NCBI GenBank assembly: GCA_025403435.1
Contig: JAJQZP010000417.1
Span: forward strand, 62,001-126,000
Direction: 5' to 3'
DNA length: 64,000 nt
Origin: Artocarpus heterophyllus
Taxonomy: Eukaryota > Streptophyta > Magnoliopsida > Rosales > Moraceae
The notes under the pieces were generated by a model, which worked only from the letters and a program-made list of their open reading frames with translations, had not been told where the DNA came from and ran no database searches. This document shows positions 22,941-34,821 of this stretch, one piece after another (the first letter of the stretch is position 1; every line of letters begins with the position of its first letter). Position numbers and translations under genes: made by a program.

Positions 22941-24750
22941 TAGCAGAGTCGTTTAGGAAAGTGAGAAGGTAATATGAGAAAATAACAGCTGAGACGATCA
23001 CATAAAAAAATTTGAATGGGAACATATGAGTAATGACATTTATGAGATGATATAGTAGTTTAAAGTACCGCCAGGCATTGGGTAGAAAAAGAACGTGTAT
23101 GAGACGGGAAATATTTGAGAACCATAATAACAAAAGCAAAAAAAGTTAAAATAAAAAAGGAGCAAATTTTGGATATCACGTTTAATAAAATAATGTTTTG
23201 GAGGCTACAAAAGAATATGTAATAATTAAACGAAGTAAATTCGAGAATCCATCTATATATTGTTTTCAACCAAATCCCGCGATTTGGTTAAAATGCTCGT
23301 TTTGGACCGTCTTGGTGTGTGTGTGTGTGCTTTTAATCTTTTTTTTGCTTCTCTTTCTTACATATTTTATCTTTCTCATTTTTTTCCGTTCTTTGTAGAT
23401 TTTTTTTTTTGTTTTTCGACATCTTTTTTTTTTTTCGCTTTTTTCCCTAAATATTTTATCTTTTTCATTTTTATCCTTTTTAGAGCATTTCTCTTAAAAT
23501 TTTATATTTTAAATATATGTCGTTGAAGCACTTTCTTTCTTCAAAATTTGTCCCTATTAAAATCATCATCCTTAAATATATTCCCACTTAAATTTTTGTC
23601 TCACAATTCTCTAAAATATATATGTTTAATATTAAATGTGGTGTTCATATATATCTTTCCTTATTTAGCAAATTGCTCAACTAAAATAAGTCTCTCAAAG
23701 AATCAATTGAGTTTGAATGAAAATAAAAAAGTTTTCATTCAAACCGGTTTTACTACAATATTTTCTCTCATAAAATTTCAATTGCTATAATTTTTCAATT
23801 CAAATCTTAGTTTGAATTATGTACCCAAACAAATCTTAAACTTTCTTGAATAAATAATTCACAAAGTAGGTATGCACATGCATGCTTTTGAACTAGTATA
23901 TATACACAATTTATTAGGGGAAATCAGCTAAAAAAAAGCACCAAAAAAAAGGAACAAAAAAAAATCAAGGACTAAAGATGCAAATAAAAAAAGAGATAAA
24001 AACAAAAAAAAAAAGCAAGAAAAAAAAGGTTAAGATACCAACCTTTTTAAGTGAAAATTTGATCCCATTATTATTTTTTTATTTAACTAGGTCTAACCTT
24101 TTGTTTTGGTAGAAAAATACTAAACTAACTTACATCCATATAATACTCATTACATGAGTTGCACATGTAGACAGCAAATGAAGGGCATTTCCGTAAATGT
24201 AAATTTGAAAACAAAAGAAAAATTATGTTTAAAGAAGCACAAGATGTTCTCTGCTCCCAAGCCCACTAGCTTAGCATCGTCTTAGCCTTTCGTTGTCTAC
24301 AACAACCACGACATTGATCTCGTTCCTCTTACTGTCTGCATCTTGGCTCTTCTAATGTATTGTGCTTACAATTGTGGACAGGTACATCGATATTCTGTAC
24401 ACACAAGGAAGAGTTCATGAAGTAAAAAAACAAAGAATTTACTTTCAAAACTTCCTCGAATATAGTGGTATTAGTCCAGCATATTCTTTCATATATGGTA
24501 AAGGTCATTTTCTTCACATTTTGTCGATGTCGGATTACATTTTTCCTTTTCTATATATATATATTTTTTTGCTGGTGTTTTACTATTTTTACTTCCAAAG
24601 CTAAAACGATTGTGATAATTGTGTTAATTGTCTATGGCTTCTTTTAAGTTGTTTGGAGTTTCTGCTTGTTTTGTGAGCTCATCTCCACTGCTGAGAATTT
24701 CGATCTGCCAATGTGATTTTGATGTTTAGATAAGAAATGTGTATGCGTTT

Positions 24751-24792
<42 letters not shown>

Positions 24793-24796
24793 TGTT
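21961..24796. other. Intergenic region with microsatellites, no gene supported
   Basis: AT-rich and full of homopolymer runs. Microsatellites: (TG)n at about 22,850-22,859, (AT)n followed by (AC)n at 22,902-22,940, (GT)n at 23,313-23,329, and (AT)n at 24,752-24,788. Many short open frames here are T-rich artefacts (Phe/Leu/Ser repeats). Confidence 0.6.
24752..24788. repeat. (AT)n microsatellite
   Basis: About 18 uninterrupted AT units. Confidence 0.9.
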
Positions 24797-25480
24797 AGCA
24801 CTTGTGCAAACCGGTCTAGACCTTGCGACACTGGACTTCCCTGATATGGCATTTCTCGTAAGCTCTAGTTCCAGGAAAAAACCTCCCACACCCTCTTCGA
24901 TTTCAGAAAAATAAGAACGAAGAAAGAACACGCATGATTTATCGAGGTTCGGCCAAGAATTGAGCCGACGTCCCCGCAAACGGAATTCGATCTTTACTCT
25001 TATTGAATCTGTAATTACAACTCTCAAGGGAAGAATTTGAAGAAAGGGCCAAAAAAAAATTGAATTGAGAAAATGATCTCTTTTTTTTTAAACAAAAAAA
25101 CACGTTTTTTTGTATAGGTAAACTGTCTCAATTTTTTTAAAAAAATAAGAAAAATGACTGTAGCAAGATAAAGAACCTCAACAGAATGAAAAAAAAAAAC
25201 TGAAACCGTTTTGATGTCTAAAAAATCTTTTTTTAAGTGTCAAAAACTGACCCAAAAAAAAGAGTCATTGTCTCAAAAAGTCATTTTTACAAATCCTCTC
25301 AAGTGGCTCAGAATTTTTCCTCACCAGACTTTGTTGAGAAAATTTATAGCAAAAATTCCCCGAGAAAATTCCCTACTCGCTCTTTCTTTTCTCTCTCTAG
25401 TTTGTTACAATTCTGTTGAAAAATACGTAACACATAAAAGACTCTCTCTTACTTATATATCCCATCAGAGATGATTACAA
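24797..25480. repeat. LTR-like fragment containing dispersed repeat copy 2
   Basis: 25,030-25,310 is the inverted partner of 10,890-11,180. The adjoining 24,820-25,020 carries a GATTTATCGAGGTTCGGCC block of the kind seen in plant LTRs, and 25,440-25,465 (minus strand) has a TATATAAG-like box beside CT/AG-rich sequence. It may be one degenerate LTR on the minus strand, but termini and target duplication could not be found. Confidence 0.35.
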
Positions 25481-25696
25481 CCGATGCAATGAATCCGCAT
25501 CAGAAGAAAAAAAAAGAAGAAAAGACTCAAACCAACATCAGAACTTAAAAATCAAAACGACCTGACGTTTTTTAGTCTTTACACTGTTACACACTCCAAA
25601 AAACGACATGAGACTTGGATTATGGCTCTTGTTATCCTCAACGTTAGAGCATTTTTTTCTCTCGTGTGATTTTGATGTTTAGAAAGATATTTACGC

Positions 25697-28143
25697 TTTT
25701 TTTTTTTTTTTTTTGAAAGTGAAATTTCATTCCAACAGAGGAGAAATACATATGTGACCGACCTTGAGAAACAAGGCATGACCATCAATATAGACCAAGA
25801 CTATTAGTACAATCAAATCACACACAAACCAAAGGGTGAAGTGTTTGTCAGGGGCCCAACTGAATGGGAAGGCAGTAAACAGGGCACCTCGGCTCACAAA
25901 CAAAGAGCACACATTATGCTTGTTAAAAAGGTCCTCAATAGTTGATGGAAGAAAGATCTAAACCACGGGCCACAACAATACAGCACAAAGGCCACAACTA
26001 CAGAGAAAAAACCAAACACTACAAAGAGCATACTCTTGTGGGAAAGACACACTAAGACAAACTGGGAGATATAGAGACCACCTTTATGTTACAATAAAGA
26101 CATAAAAATAAACTTTTATGCACAAAAACCAAATAAACCATTATTCAAAAACAACCAAAGAGGAACACATTCCAATGGGTAAACATCATAATCAACCACA
26201 GGCACCTGAAGAAGTGTAACATATGTGAATTTTAAAGTAGAATTAGTTATGTTAAGTATAGTTATTAAGTGTGGTGATGTGATTTTGATGTTAACTTCAG
26301 CCACTTAAGAATTTTATTATACTTGTTATAGTTGAAAATTTGACATTTGGTTTTAAAATACCAAGTGACATTTTTACACCTAATTATTCATATTTACCAA
26401 AATGCCCTTGAGTCCTTTTTATTTCTTTCATTTCACTCTCTCTCACACTATCTCTCTCTGCACACTCTCTTCTCTCCCTCTTTCCTCTGATTTTTTCCAT
26501 TGATTTGAGGCAAGAAACAAAGTTCCATCCACCCAAGAATCTTTCAAAATGTCATTGAGGTTAGTTTTCTCTTTTTCTTTAAAATTTCAAAGTTTACATT
26601 TTAATTTTTCAAACTTTCCTTGAATGTTGAATTTGAACTTTCTTGAGCTCAAATAGTGTTCAATTTAAGTTATAGAAATCGTTTTATAGCGAATCTAAAC
26701 TTGACTTGAGCTAAAATCGTTTTAACTAAGTTTTTACGTCTTTCTTTGATTTTCAAATCAAAAGTAAAATTGTGTTTAAATTTAGGGATTTTGTTTCTAA
26801 AAGGTTTAGAGTTGTTTCCTTATGTTTTCTGTATGTTTTTTAGACTTGAAATGATTAAAAACAGGTTTTGAGCTTTGGAAGCTGAGGCTCGAAACTTGAA
26901 ATTTTTCATATTTTGCCAGTTCGGCAGGCCAAATTCATATTTTCGGCAGGCCAAACTATAACAGTTTGGTAGGCCGGTCTGGATGTTCGATGGGCCAAAC
27001 TGTGCAAGTTCGGTAGGCCGAACCAGAATATTCGACAGGGCAACTACGCACCATGAAATTATATTTTTTACTTCTGATTTTCAATGTCTAATGATTTAGA
27101 AATGTTTTAAAAAGGATTTGCCTACAAAATGATTTCTTTCAAGATGTTTTCAAGAAAATGATTAACATGGATTTATCTATTGTATTCATGAATTATAGAA
27201 CAATGAAATGATCATAACGAATAGCATAATGATTGTAATGAACACACTTAGTAATATGAGATTTGAATAATGATATAATAGAGCATGATGCCATACTTAG
27301 AGATCGGATCATATAGAGTGTGACCTTAAGGGCAGGTCCTCAAACTTAACTAGGCCACTACAGTGGTGACTATTTGCCTAAGATTAAATAATGAGACTAT
27401 TTCCTGATGATTTTTAGTAGTCTTGTATGAATGTTATTAATTGCCTTTTTAATTACCTACCCACCTTTGTGGTAAGCATCCACGTGAAAGTGAAAGCCGA
27501 TGAGAATTCGACTGAGTAGTTTAATTTACTTTCACTTACTTTACGTCAATTTACTCTGTTTAATTAACCTTTCTTAACCTAACATTCCACCCCCTTTTAG
27601 GAACATTACAAAAAGCATCAAAGAAAGCCTGCAAAGGGTGGAGCCATTATGGGAGGAAGACGGTGCCTCGGATCTAGAAAGCCACGACTCATCACAGCGA
27701 CGACCCCACCATGACAAAGCGCACCTCAATAAACTGATGCTGCACCACGAGACAGAGAATCCTGAATAGAGAAACAACCACACTAAAAAGTTCATGTAGA
27801 GTCAGAGGCAAAAAATGATCCACCAGAAACATACTTCGACAACGAAAAATGCCACCTTTCACAAGACAAAATGAACGTTGGGAGACACCCCAAGAGTAGC
27901 GACACCCTTGTTTGACGACACACCTAGAGAGAGAATCCTGGAACAAAGCACAACCGCCCTACCACCACTTTGAAATTATCATAGGAACTTTAGGTATTTA
28001 GGTGAGAGACACCAATGAAGAGCTGCCGTGAGATCCCAAGCACCATCCTGGGCCGAAGAACCAAGAGCCAATTGAGCACTGCCAGGACTCCAACCCAAAC
28101 GAGGCGGCTAACGAAGAGAAGGAAAAACCCTAGCGCCTCAAGC
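25697..28143 (-). mobile_element. Old non-autonomous poly(A) retroelement, interrupted by a solo-LTR-like element
   Basis: On the minus strand the sequence runs from near 28,143 (GAGGCGCTAGGG) to a 3' end GGAATGAAATTTCACTTTC followed by an A run (T run at 25,697-25,714). When 26,215-27,610 is removed, the flanking parts read as one unit of about 1 kb. It encodes no reverse transcriptase. A possible target duplication is AAAGATATTTACGC (25,683-25,696) against AAATGACATTTGTGC (28,144-28,158); the substitutions are all transitions plus one gap, so it would be old. A processed copy of a non-coding transcript is an alternative. Confidence 0.5.
26215..27610. mobile_element. Solo-LTR-like element, copy 2 (1,396 bp)
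   Basis: Begins TGTAACATATG and ends GGAACATTACA, the same termini as copy 1, and lies in the same orientation. Flanks are AGAAG and AAAAG (4 of 5 match). It shares TTTAAAATACCAA, the GGCAGGCCAAACT-type motifs (about 26,920-27,045) and the CATCCACGTGA block (about 27,478-27,488) with copy 1. It has no coding capacity and is nested in the poly(A) retroelement, so it inserted later. Confidence 0.65.
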
Positions 28144-29239
28144 AAATGACATTTGTGCATTTTTTTCTGTCCGCGGCTGGTTCAAAATTTGGGACATTGA
28201 AGTTTTTCTGTGATGTTTACGTAAGCTATATTTCCTTATTTTCCTCAAATGTTGAAGAAAATTGGAATTTGAGAATAGCAAACCATAGGAACTGTAGTCC
28301 AAATTATTTTGAAGCCAAACTAATCAAAAGACTTGCAACGTGTTGGGCATTTCAAATTCTACCATAATTGAAGGGTCAATTTGATAAAGAGCACTTATGA
28401 GGTACGGCTTTTGATTCCACTCCTTTCGTAGAAAAAAATTTGAAACATACCCTTTTAAGAAATAGAAAGAGAGAGAAGAGAGAAAGAGAAACGAAGAAAA
28501 AGAGGGAAGAGGAAGAAACATAAAAAGAGAAAAGAGAAAGAAAGAGCTGAATAGTGAATTTTTTGTTGAGACAATTTGAACATACTACATGCCAAAAACA
28601 GCAATGAATCAAAGGTTTTAAAAAAATAGTATAAAACATTAATAACATTAATGGTGTCAAAGAAATGGAATGAAACCTAATTTTCCCATAATTTTCTCAT
28701 AAAGTTTTGGATTGTAGTTGCGCCAATAAAACAAATGCGAAGATCTTTTTAACGAACGACAACGGCTTCTTAAAGTTATTCATATCGAGAAGAACAAATC
28801 CTAAACGGAAGACTGACATGTATTCAAATTGACACGAAAATTCACAGCACAAATATATGTCGCTGTCCCACCTAAACTGCAAACGACATACCATTCTTAT
28901 AAATATGTCGTTTAAACTCGAAGACAAGCGACACAACATTTTTATTCAAAAGGGGCAGCTGGTTTTCAAACTCGATAATATAACATATGTTGCTTGTTTA
29001 AAATAATACAATAATAATCTATTGTTTTTCCCCCTTGAAATTGATATCCCTTCTAATTCCAACAAACTATATTTTTTTGTTTCAAGTATTTAAAAAAGAC
29101 ATAATAAAGCACAACAGTAAAATCTATGAGAAGGGCATTGCGGACACCTCTTTCTTATCTCAATTACAAGAAGGTAAAATCAATGTTCTCTCAACAAATT
29201 AACCAGATAATGGGAGCAACCACCAGCTTTGGCCAAGAG
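28144..29239. other. Intergenic region downstream of PNG1
   Basis: Includes the 3' UTR of the minus-strand PNG1 gene. 28,780-28,980 contains several ACGACAT/ATGTCGTTT-type motifs. An A/G-rich stretch at 28,450-28,545 produces spurious minus-strand frames. No gene seen. Confidence 0.5.
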
Positions 29240-32200
29240 TTATGCATCAATAATATTTCCTGAATAGAGGTCAATGCTACCTATTTGCAACCGGGAAGTT
29301 GAATGAACATCTCGAACCGCCAAAAACCTAAACCTGCCCATTTAGGATTTTCAAGTCAATAAGGAACTAGGATAACAGCCAGCAATTTTGAACAGACATT
29401 TTTCACATACCTAAAAGCATTTGATGGCAGACAAGACGATGCAACTTTATATGTTCGACGCTGGAAACGGTCATCGAATATCTGTGAGGTTCGTTTATCC
29501 AAAATATGCCAGTTGGATCCCCCATCATCGCTTCCCTCAAGAACCCTAGAGAATAGAAGTAAATTAAAAACTCAAAAAAACCATGGATGTACAAAGTAAT
29601 GCATGATGCCTGGACTAAAACGACATCATTACAACACCACTCATTCCAAAGAGAGAAGAAATCGATTCCCTCATTAGAAATGTTACTTCCTGGTCAAGCA
29701 GTTACATGCCATTTTCCTCTAAAAAGACAGAAAAAGTCGGTATGCAGAATAGAAAAGTTGGACGTATATACCACCACGTACCAGTCCATTGGATCCCTTT
29801 CTGGTGCATCATTGGCTGACATCAACTCGTACGCCACAAGTTTGTGCTTCTTGTTGTCTGACAACTTATATATGATCCAACAACCTGGAGGGTCATAAAA
29901 AAGAAGTAGCACTTAAGATGTTATATGTTTCATAAATTCATAATAATGAAACAGAAGTGAATATCAATCATTTGGTCCAAAATACCTCGTGCACCATTTG
30001 GTTCTTCCCATTTACTCGATCGAATTCCATCAAACGCTGAGGTGGCCTGAATTTTATAAAGAAATACATTCAGAGAGAGGTTTAATAAATAACGTCAAAT
30101 GGAACAAATACTATCGGGCCAAATACATGGAACAAATACTATCGGGCCAAATACAACTCACAATTCCAAGAGGAATTTCTTCGCCACTTGCTAGTACTGA
30201 ACCGGAATGTATTCTATTTAATTTCAACAGAGGCAAGGAAAGGGAATCGTTGCTCAAGTTCCCACAATTCTTAAGATTATGGATGATGTCATCGGAAGCG
30301 TCCAATGCCACAGGTAGTGCTAGAGACGTATGAACAGGGTTTCCAGCCAAACAAATATCAATCCTCCCATCAGTGTCCACCTTACTACACAGTGACAGAG
30401 CATTAAGCAATTCATCAAAAGAGGGCAGCAATTGCTTCACAGAAGATTGACTACTATTTGATCCTGAATCTAGTGAGGTCTTCCTACTTCTAAAAGGGGA
30501 TTTCTGAAGATCCATCAGGATGCCTCTAAGAATCCCAAGCACTTCAAGAGCTCTTGGCTGAGAAAGTTTTTCCTCGACGAAATACGAAAGTAGTGGAAGA
30601 AATGCATCATAAATTCTAGACACATGCTCATCTATGCAGACACGAACTGGACAAGAAAAGCAACTCAAGGAATCAGAACCAAATTCTGATCTCATCTTGC
30701 GCCATTCCTCGTCCCCACTTTGTCTTCCAGGTAATGAGATTGAGGTTTCATCCTTAGAATGTAAATCTCTCTCAATTGCTTGTCTTTCCCTCTCATCGCG
30801 GTCTTCAAGTGCAGAAAGCACTTGAGATGTATAGCCTCTACGGCATTCTTTTGTTATCCTAATGAGCACACTTGACAATGCAGACTCTGTAATAATATTC
30901 CGTCGAGACAGAACCTGCAAGCAGTGATTCCAGTTAATAGTGTGCCTCGTCACGGAAGAACTTTCCAAACTTACCTTTCAAAATATTGTTTAATAAGAAG
31001 TAAAGTGAGTTGAGAAAATTCACACTGCTTTACTGAACACTAATTACCTCATGCCACCTCCTTGTGTAACGTTTAGTGACATCACAAACTCCATCTTTTG
31101 CAATGGCAATTACATAATTTAGTTTCTTATTCCACCTTTCAAAAAAGCATTACTTCCATATTTAGTAAGAAAACAGAAAGATACAATGTAGCTTCAACAA
31201 GAGCATGATGAGATAATTCTTTAAAAATCACAACATACCCCTGCTCGTATAATAATGGTTTATCGTAGACTCCTTCACAAGGGTCAAGATGCATCCATCT
31301 ATACAATATGGGTTCATAAATAAATTAGATTTTGAATGCACCTGGAAACAAGAATTAGAAAGTAGAAGGGTCAAAAAAACAATGTTTATTAGAGTTTACC
31401 TTCCTAAAACTGGTGAAAAGCACTCTGTCCAAACATGATCTGTGAAATCCAAGATCTGTCCAGATTATACCAAACTCTAATCACTGACCATAAGTTATCC
31501 TCATATGCAAGTGTTTAAGTTCAAAAAGGAGATATACGTTCTCCTTATATCAGTTGGCCTTGCTCCCAAACATAAATGGAAGGAGCAGATCATATGAATT
31601 ATATAATTGTAGTTGAAGAAGTTGGCTGCAATGAGTAACGTTCAGAAAAAACAACTAACCAAACGAGATTCATAGCCGAAAGCTCGACAATAAAGTGTGA
31701 AGCAATTGGCCCACTCCCCACAACGCCCCCTTCTTGTTTCAACAAGCTGCATTTTGAAAAAGAAAATAGGGTTAGTTATAAAACTATACCTCCTAGTTTT
31801 AATTATTTCTCAATTTATCCCTCTGTTTTTAGAAACTACAAAGGTATCATTTGAATTTGAAAAACTTGTTTCAATTTTACCTCTCATAGACTTTTTTGAT
31901 AGAAAAAAGATGGAGATAGGATAAAGATACTCTTAGTTAGACCGAATTTGCTTCTAAAATATATTTTTCTTGAGAAATTTTTTTTAAAAAAAATATTTTT
32001 TACATTTAAAAATCCATGAAACTTAAAAAGTCTTTTTTCTAAAGTAAGATGTTTTGTTTTAAGATTTTTATGTTTTAAAATCTATAAACTATTTTTCACA
32101 ACTGTTTAAAGGTAGTTATATTATTTTGCCTAATTTTTTCCATTCATAGGGATAAAATTGAAATTAGTTTTTTAAATTCAAAAGATATTTTTATAGTTTT

Positions 32201-34821
32201 AAAAAACAAAGGGACAAATTGAGAAATAGTTAAAACTAAGAGGTATAATTATATAATTGACCCAAAGAAAATAACACAGCGAATTAGGTCATAATGTTTA
32301 AACAAGTGTTTTAATCCAAAAATATCAATACCTTCAACGGATCATTGTAACGTGGGAAACGGGTGATTGTTGGGCAAAAGTTGCATCTGGGATTTTCAAA
32401 TAAGCAAATAAAGTAATGAGCACCAACGATTCATCTATGGTGAATAACATCAAAAGAAACTATGCTTCTTTAAATCAAAAGGTTGAAGAAACATACAACA
32501 ATAGATATTAATTGAACTGTAAATTAGAATGTCAAAAGCAATGCTGGACGGAAATATAAGTTTCAAAGGGTTTAAAACATTTGATCCCCGTTAAAAATGT
32601 TAATCACAAACTGTAGCCACACAGTGCCTCAGATGCGGCAGTGAAAGCAGAACACCAAGGACAGCGGGTTTTTCCCACTCCACAGACAAGATTACATAAA
32701 TGAAGCAAATAAAACAAAAATTTGTAGAACCGTTTAAAGAACTATTAAGTAGCTGATTTCATAACCTTTATATTCAAAGAAAAAAGAGATTAAATCATCG
32801 ACTTAAATATTGGTCAGCTTTACAACATATGAAATCTAGCTATTACATATAGATTCTGTCACTATTAGAGCATGCAAAAAGAATATTAAATGATGCCTTA
32901 CAAAAGCCACGCAAGAACAAGAATCAAAAGCGGCAAGAGATTACATCATTGACCTAAATATTGGTCAGCTTTACAACATATGAAAGCTAGCTATAGATTC
33001 TGTCACTATTAGAGCATGTAAAAAAGAATATCAGATGATGCCTTTGAAAAGCCACGCAAGAACAAGAAGCAAAAGCAAAAACTTGGAGTGAAAATTCGGA
33101 GAAAAAAGAGAGCTTATTCTTTTGCATACCTATAAATTTCAACTCGATAACCTCCAAAACGAATTTCTGAAGGAAGTGCATTATCCATGCCCCGGCTTAT
33201 GGTGTTGTTGCCGCAACCATCACAAGGAGGTGCATTAACCCATCTATAATAATTAAACCAAGGACAGACAGATGTGCAACAAGCTTGTCAGAACTACAGT
33301 GAAAGCAAATATCATCCTCTTTAAACTAAACTAAATATAAAGCAAACTGTGATAAAAACAAAAGGCTCTCGAAGGTAATACACAGCAAAGGATTCTCAAG
33401 AAACTGCAAAATTATTCTCAAAGGTAATACGCAACAAAGTATTGAGAAAACACCTGAAGGATTGTTTGAACCAGAAAAGCAGTTGCAGCAGGAAAGCATG
33501 ATCTTGTTCTTCTTTGGATGGCTTAAAGTTTCCCTCCTAAATTTGTTAATCAGAGCTATCAATTACAAGACATCCTAAGAGATATATCCTTAATATCTTA
33601 AAACCCTTCATTGAGTGATATGTAGAATGAAACATTTGCCTTTCAAAAAAAAAAAAAGAAACATTCGAAAACCAGTCGATAATACTAAAGGGTTTATGCA
33701 TTCAATTTAGCAACTGCAAAAGAGGATTATTTCCCTTACCTTTGCCAAAGAAACCAATGCTTTCTCCTCAAGCTCATCTTTGGGGACTGTTTTCCGAGCA
33801 GCCTCCTGTCGCACTGGGTCCTCATACTAAATCAGCAAACGACAACCACGAATACCCAACCCGAGTAAGATTCTTTTACAAAAATAGTTTATTTAAAAAA
33901 AATTTATGACATTGAAACCCATTGTTTGATTGGTACTTCTAGAGAAATATAAACTCCAACAAATCAAGACTTTTTTTTTTTCCATTTTCTGCGGTAAGAA
34001 ATTTAGTAAAGCTGTGTTTTTTTAGCTTTCACTACGAATCAAATTCTTTGTTTCCTGACGTTCTATAAACAATCCAACCAAAGGGGAAAATCAATTACCT
34101 GGAGAACTTGATCGATATAAGGCCGTACTCTTCCCTCAAATTGTCCACTATCTTCTGGAGCAACAAACCGCTTAAATAGAAGCGCGTCCTCCTCTGCCTG
34201 GAGTTTAATAGCATTTTACATAAGGGAGCACTTAAAAAATTAAAAAAAAGGGAAAAAAGACAACGAGAATCAGAATCTTTAACACAAAGCAACAATAATA
34301 AGTAATAACCTGCAACATTCGAGCCAATTCCTCGTCAGATTTCAACAATTCAGCGTCGTTCCCGCTACTCGATTCCTTATTTTCCTCTTCTACTTCTCCA
34401 TCGATCGAGACCAGCCGGAGCTTCTCCGAGACGGAGAGAAGATCGGAATCGGTATACACTGTCCGATCATCATCAGCTCCAACAATCTATCGAAATTTGA
34501 AATGATACAAATTCGTTTCAAAATTTAAACAACACATAACTTCTCAAACTCGAGCATGAGCAAAAACAAATAATAGAGAGAGAGATAGAGCTTCGGACCT
34601 TTTGATGATCAGGGGGCACAGAAGTGAGGGAGAAAAGCTGGATTTTGAAAACCTGCAAAGAAGTAAAACCAAAAAATCATGTCCAGAGAAGGAGAAAACA
34701 AGAGAGAGAAAGAAAAGTGGAAGAGAGAGAGAGAGGGACTGACTTCGAAGCCATCGTCGGTGTCGTAGTCCACGTCGAAGATGGTGCCTTTGTAGCAAAC
34801 CTGAAATCTCCGCCCCACCAT
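29240..34821 (-). CDS. PNG1: Peptide:N-glycanase (peptide-N4-(N-acetyl-beta-glucosaminyl)asparagine amidase)
   Basis: Seventeen exons (34744-34821, 34599-34652, 34310-34486, 34099-34197, 33740-33826, 33454-33536, 33130-33243, 32332-32386, 31660-31746, 31400-31455, 31239-31298, 31048-31135, 30162-30914, 29986-30046, 29782-29884, 29411-29545, 29240-29333), all in phase, giving 727 residues. It removes N-glycans from misfolded glycoproteins exported to the cytosol (ER-associated degradation). The N-terminus is ubiquitin-like. The transglutaminase core has two zinc-binding pairs (C200/C203 in CDGC, C232/C235 in CNFC) and the catalytic triad: C258 in [11 protein letters not shown]285 in DHVWTE, D302 in HLDPCE. 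The C-terminal part (about 560-727) is a beta-rich domain with WIIYKL and WHILD segments. Length and layout fit plant PNG1. The start at 34,821 (MVGRRF) is preferred over an in-frame ATG at 34,839. All catalytic residues are intact. Confidence 0.95.
30099..30154. repeat. Perfect 28-bp tandem duplication next to a splice donor
   Basis: The unit ATGGAACAAATACTATCGGG... (28 bp) is present twice head to tail in PNG1 intron 13, ending a few bases from the donor of exon 13 (GTGAGT at 30,156-30,161 on the minus strand). Confidence 0.9.
31776..32256. repeat. Foldback element with ~100-bp inverted repeats in PNG1 intron 8
   Basis: Left arm blocks ACTATACCTCCTAGTTTTAA, ATTTCTCAATTTATCCCTCTG and TTGAATTTGAAAAACT recur in inverse order at the right end (CAAATTGAGAAATAGTTAAA, ACTAAGAGGTATAA). 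This gives terminal inverted repeats of roughly 100 bp around an AT-rich centre, with no transposase. It is probably a non-autonomous DNA transposon with long inverted repeats. Confidence 0.6.
32785..33085. repeat. Tandem duplication, 151-bp unit, in PNG1 intron 7
   Basis: Units begin at 32,785 and 32,936. Shared blocks are TAAATATTGGTCAGCTTTAC, GATTCTGTCACTATTAGAGC and AAGCCACGCAAGAACAAGAA. A few substitutions and small indels separate the copies. Confidence 0.85.

Noticed and set aside
22745..23526. Several minus- and plus-strand frames of 60-100 codons
   Set aside because: Low-complexity translations of AT/AC microsatellites and T runs.
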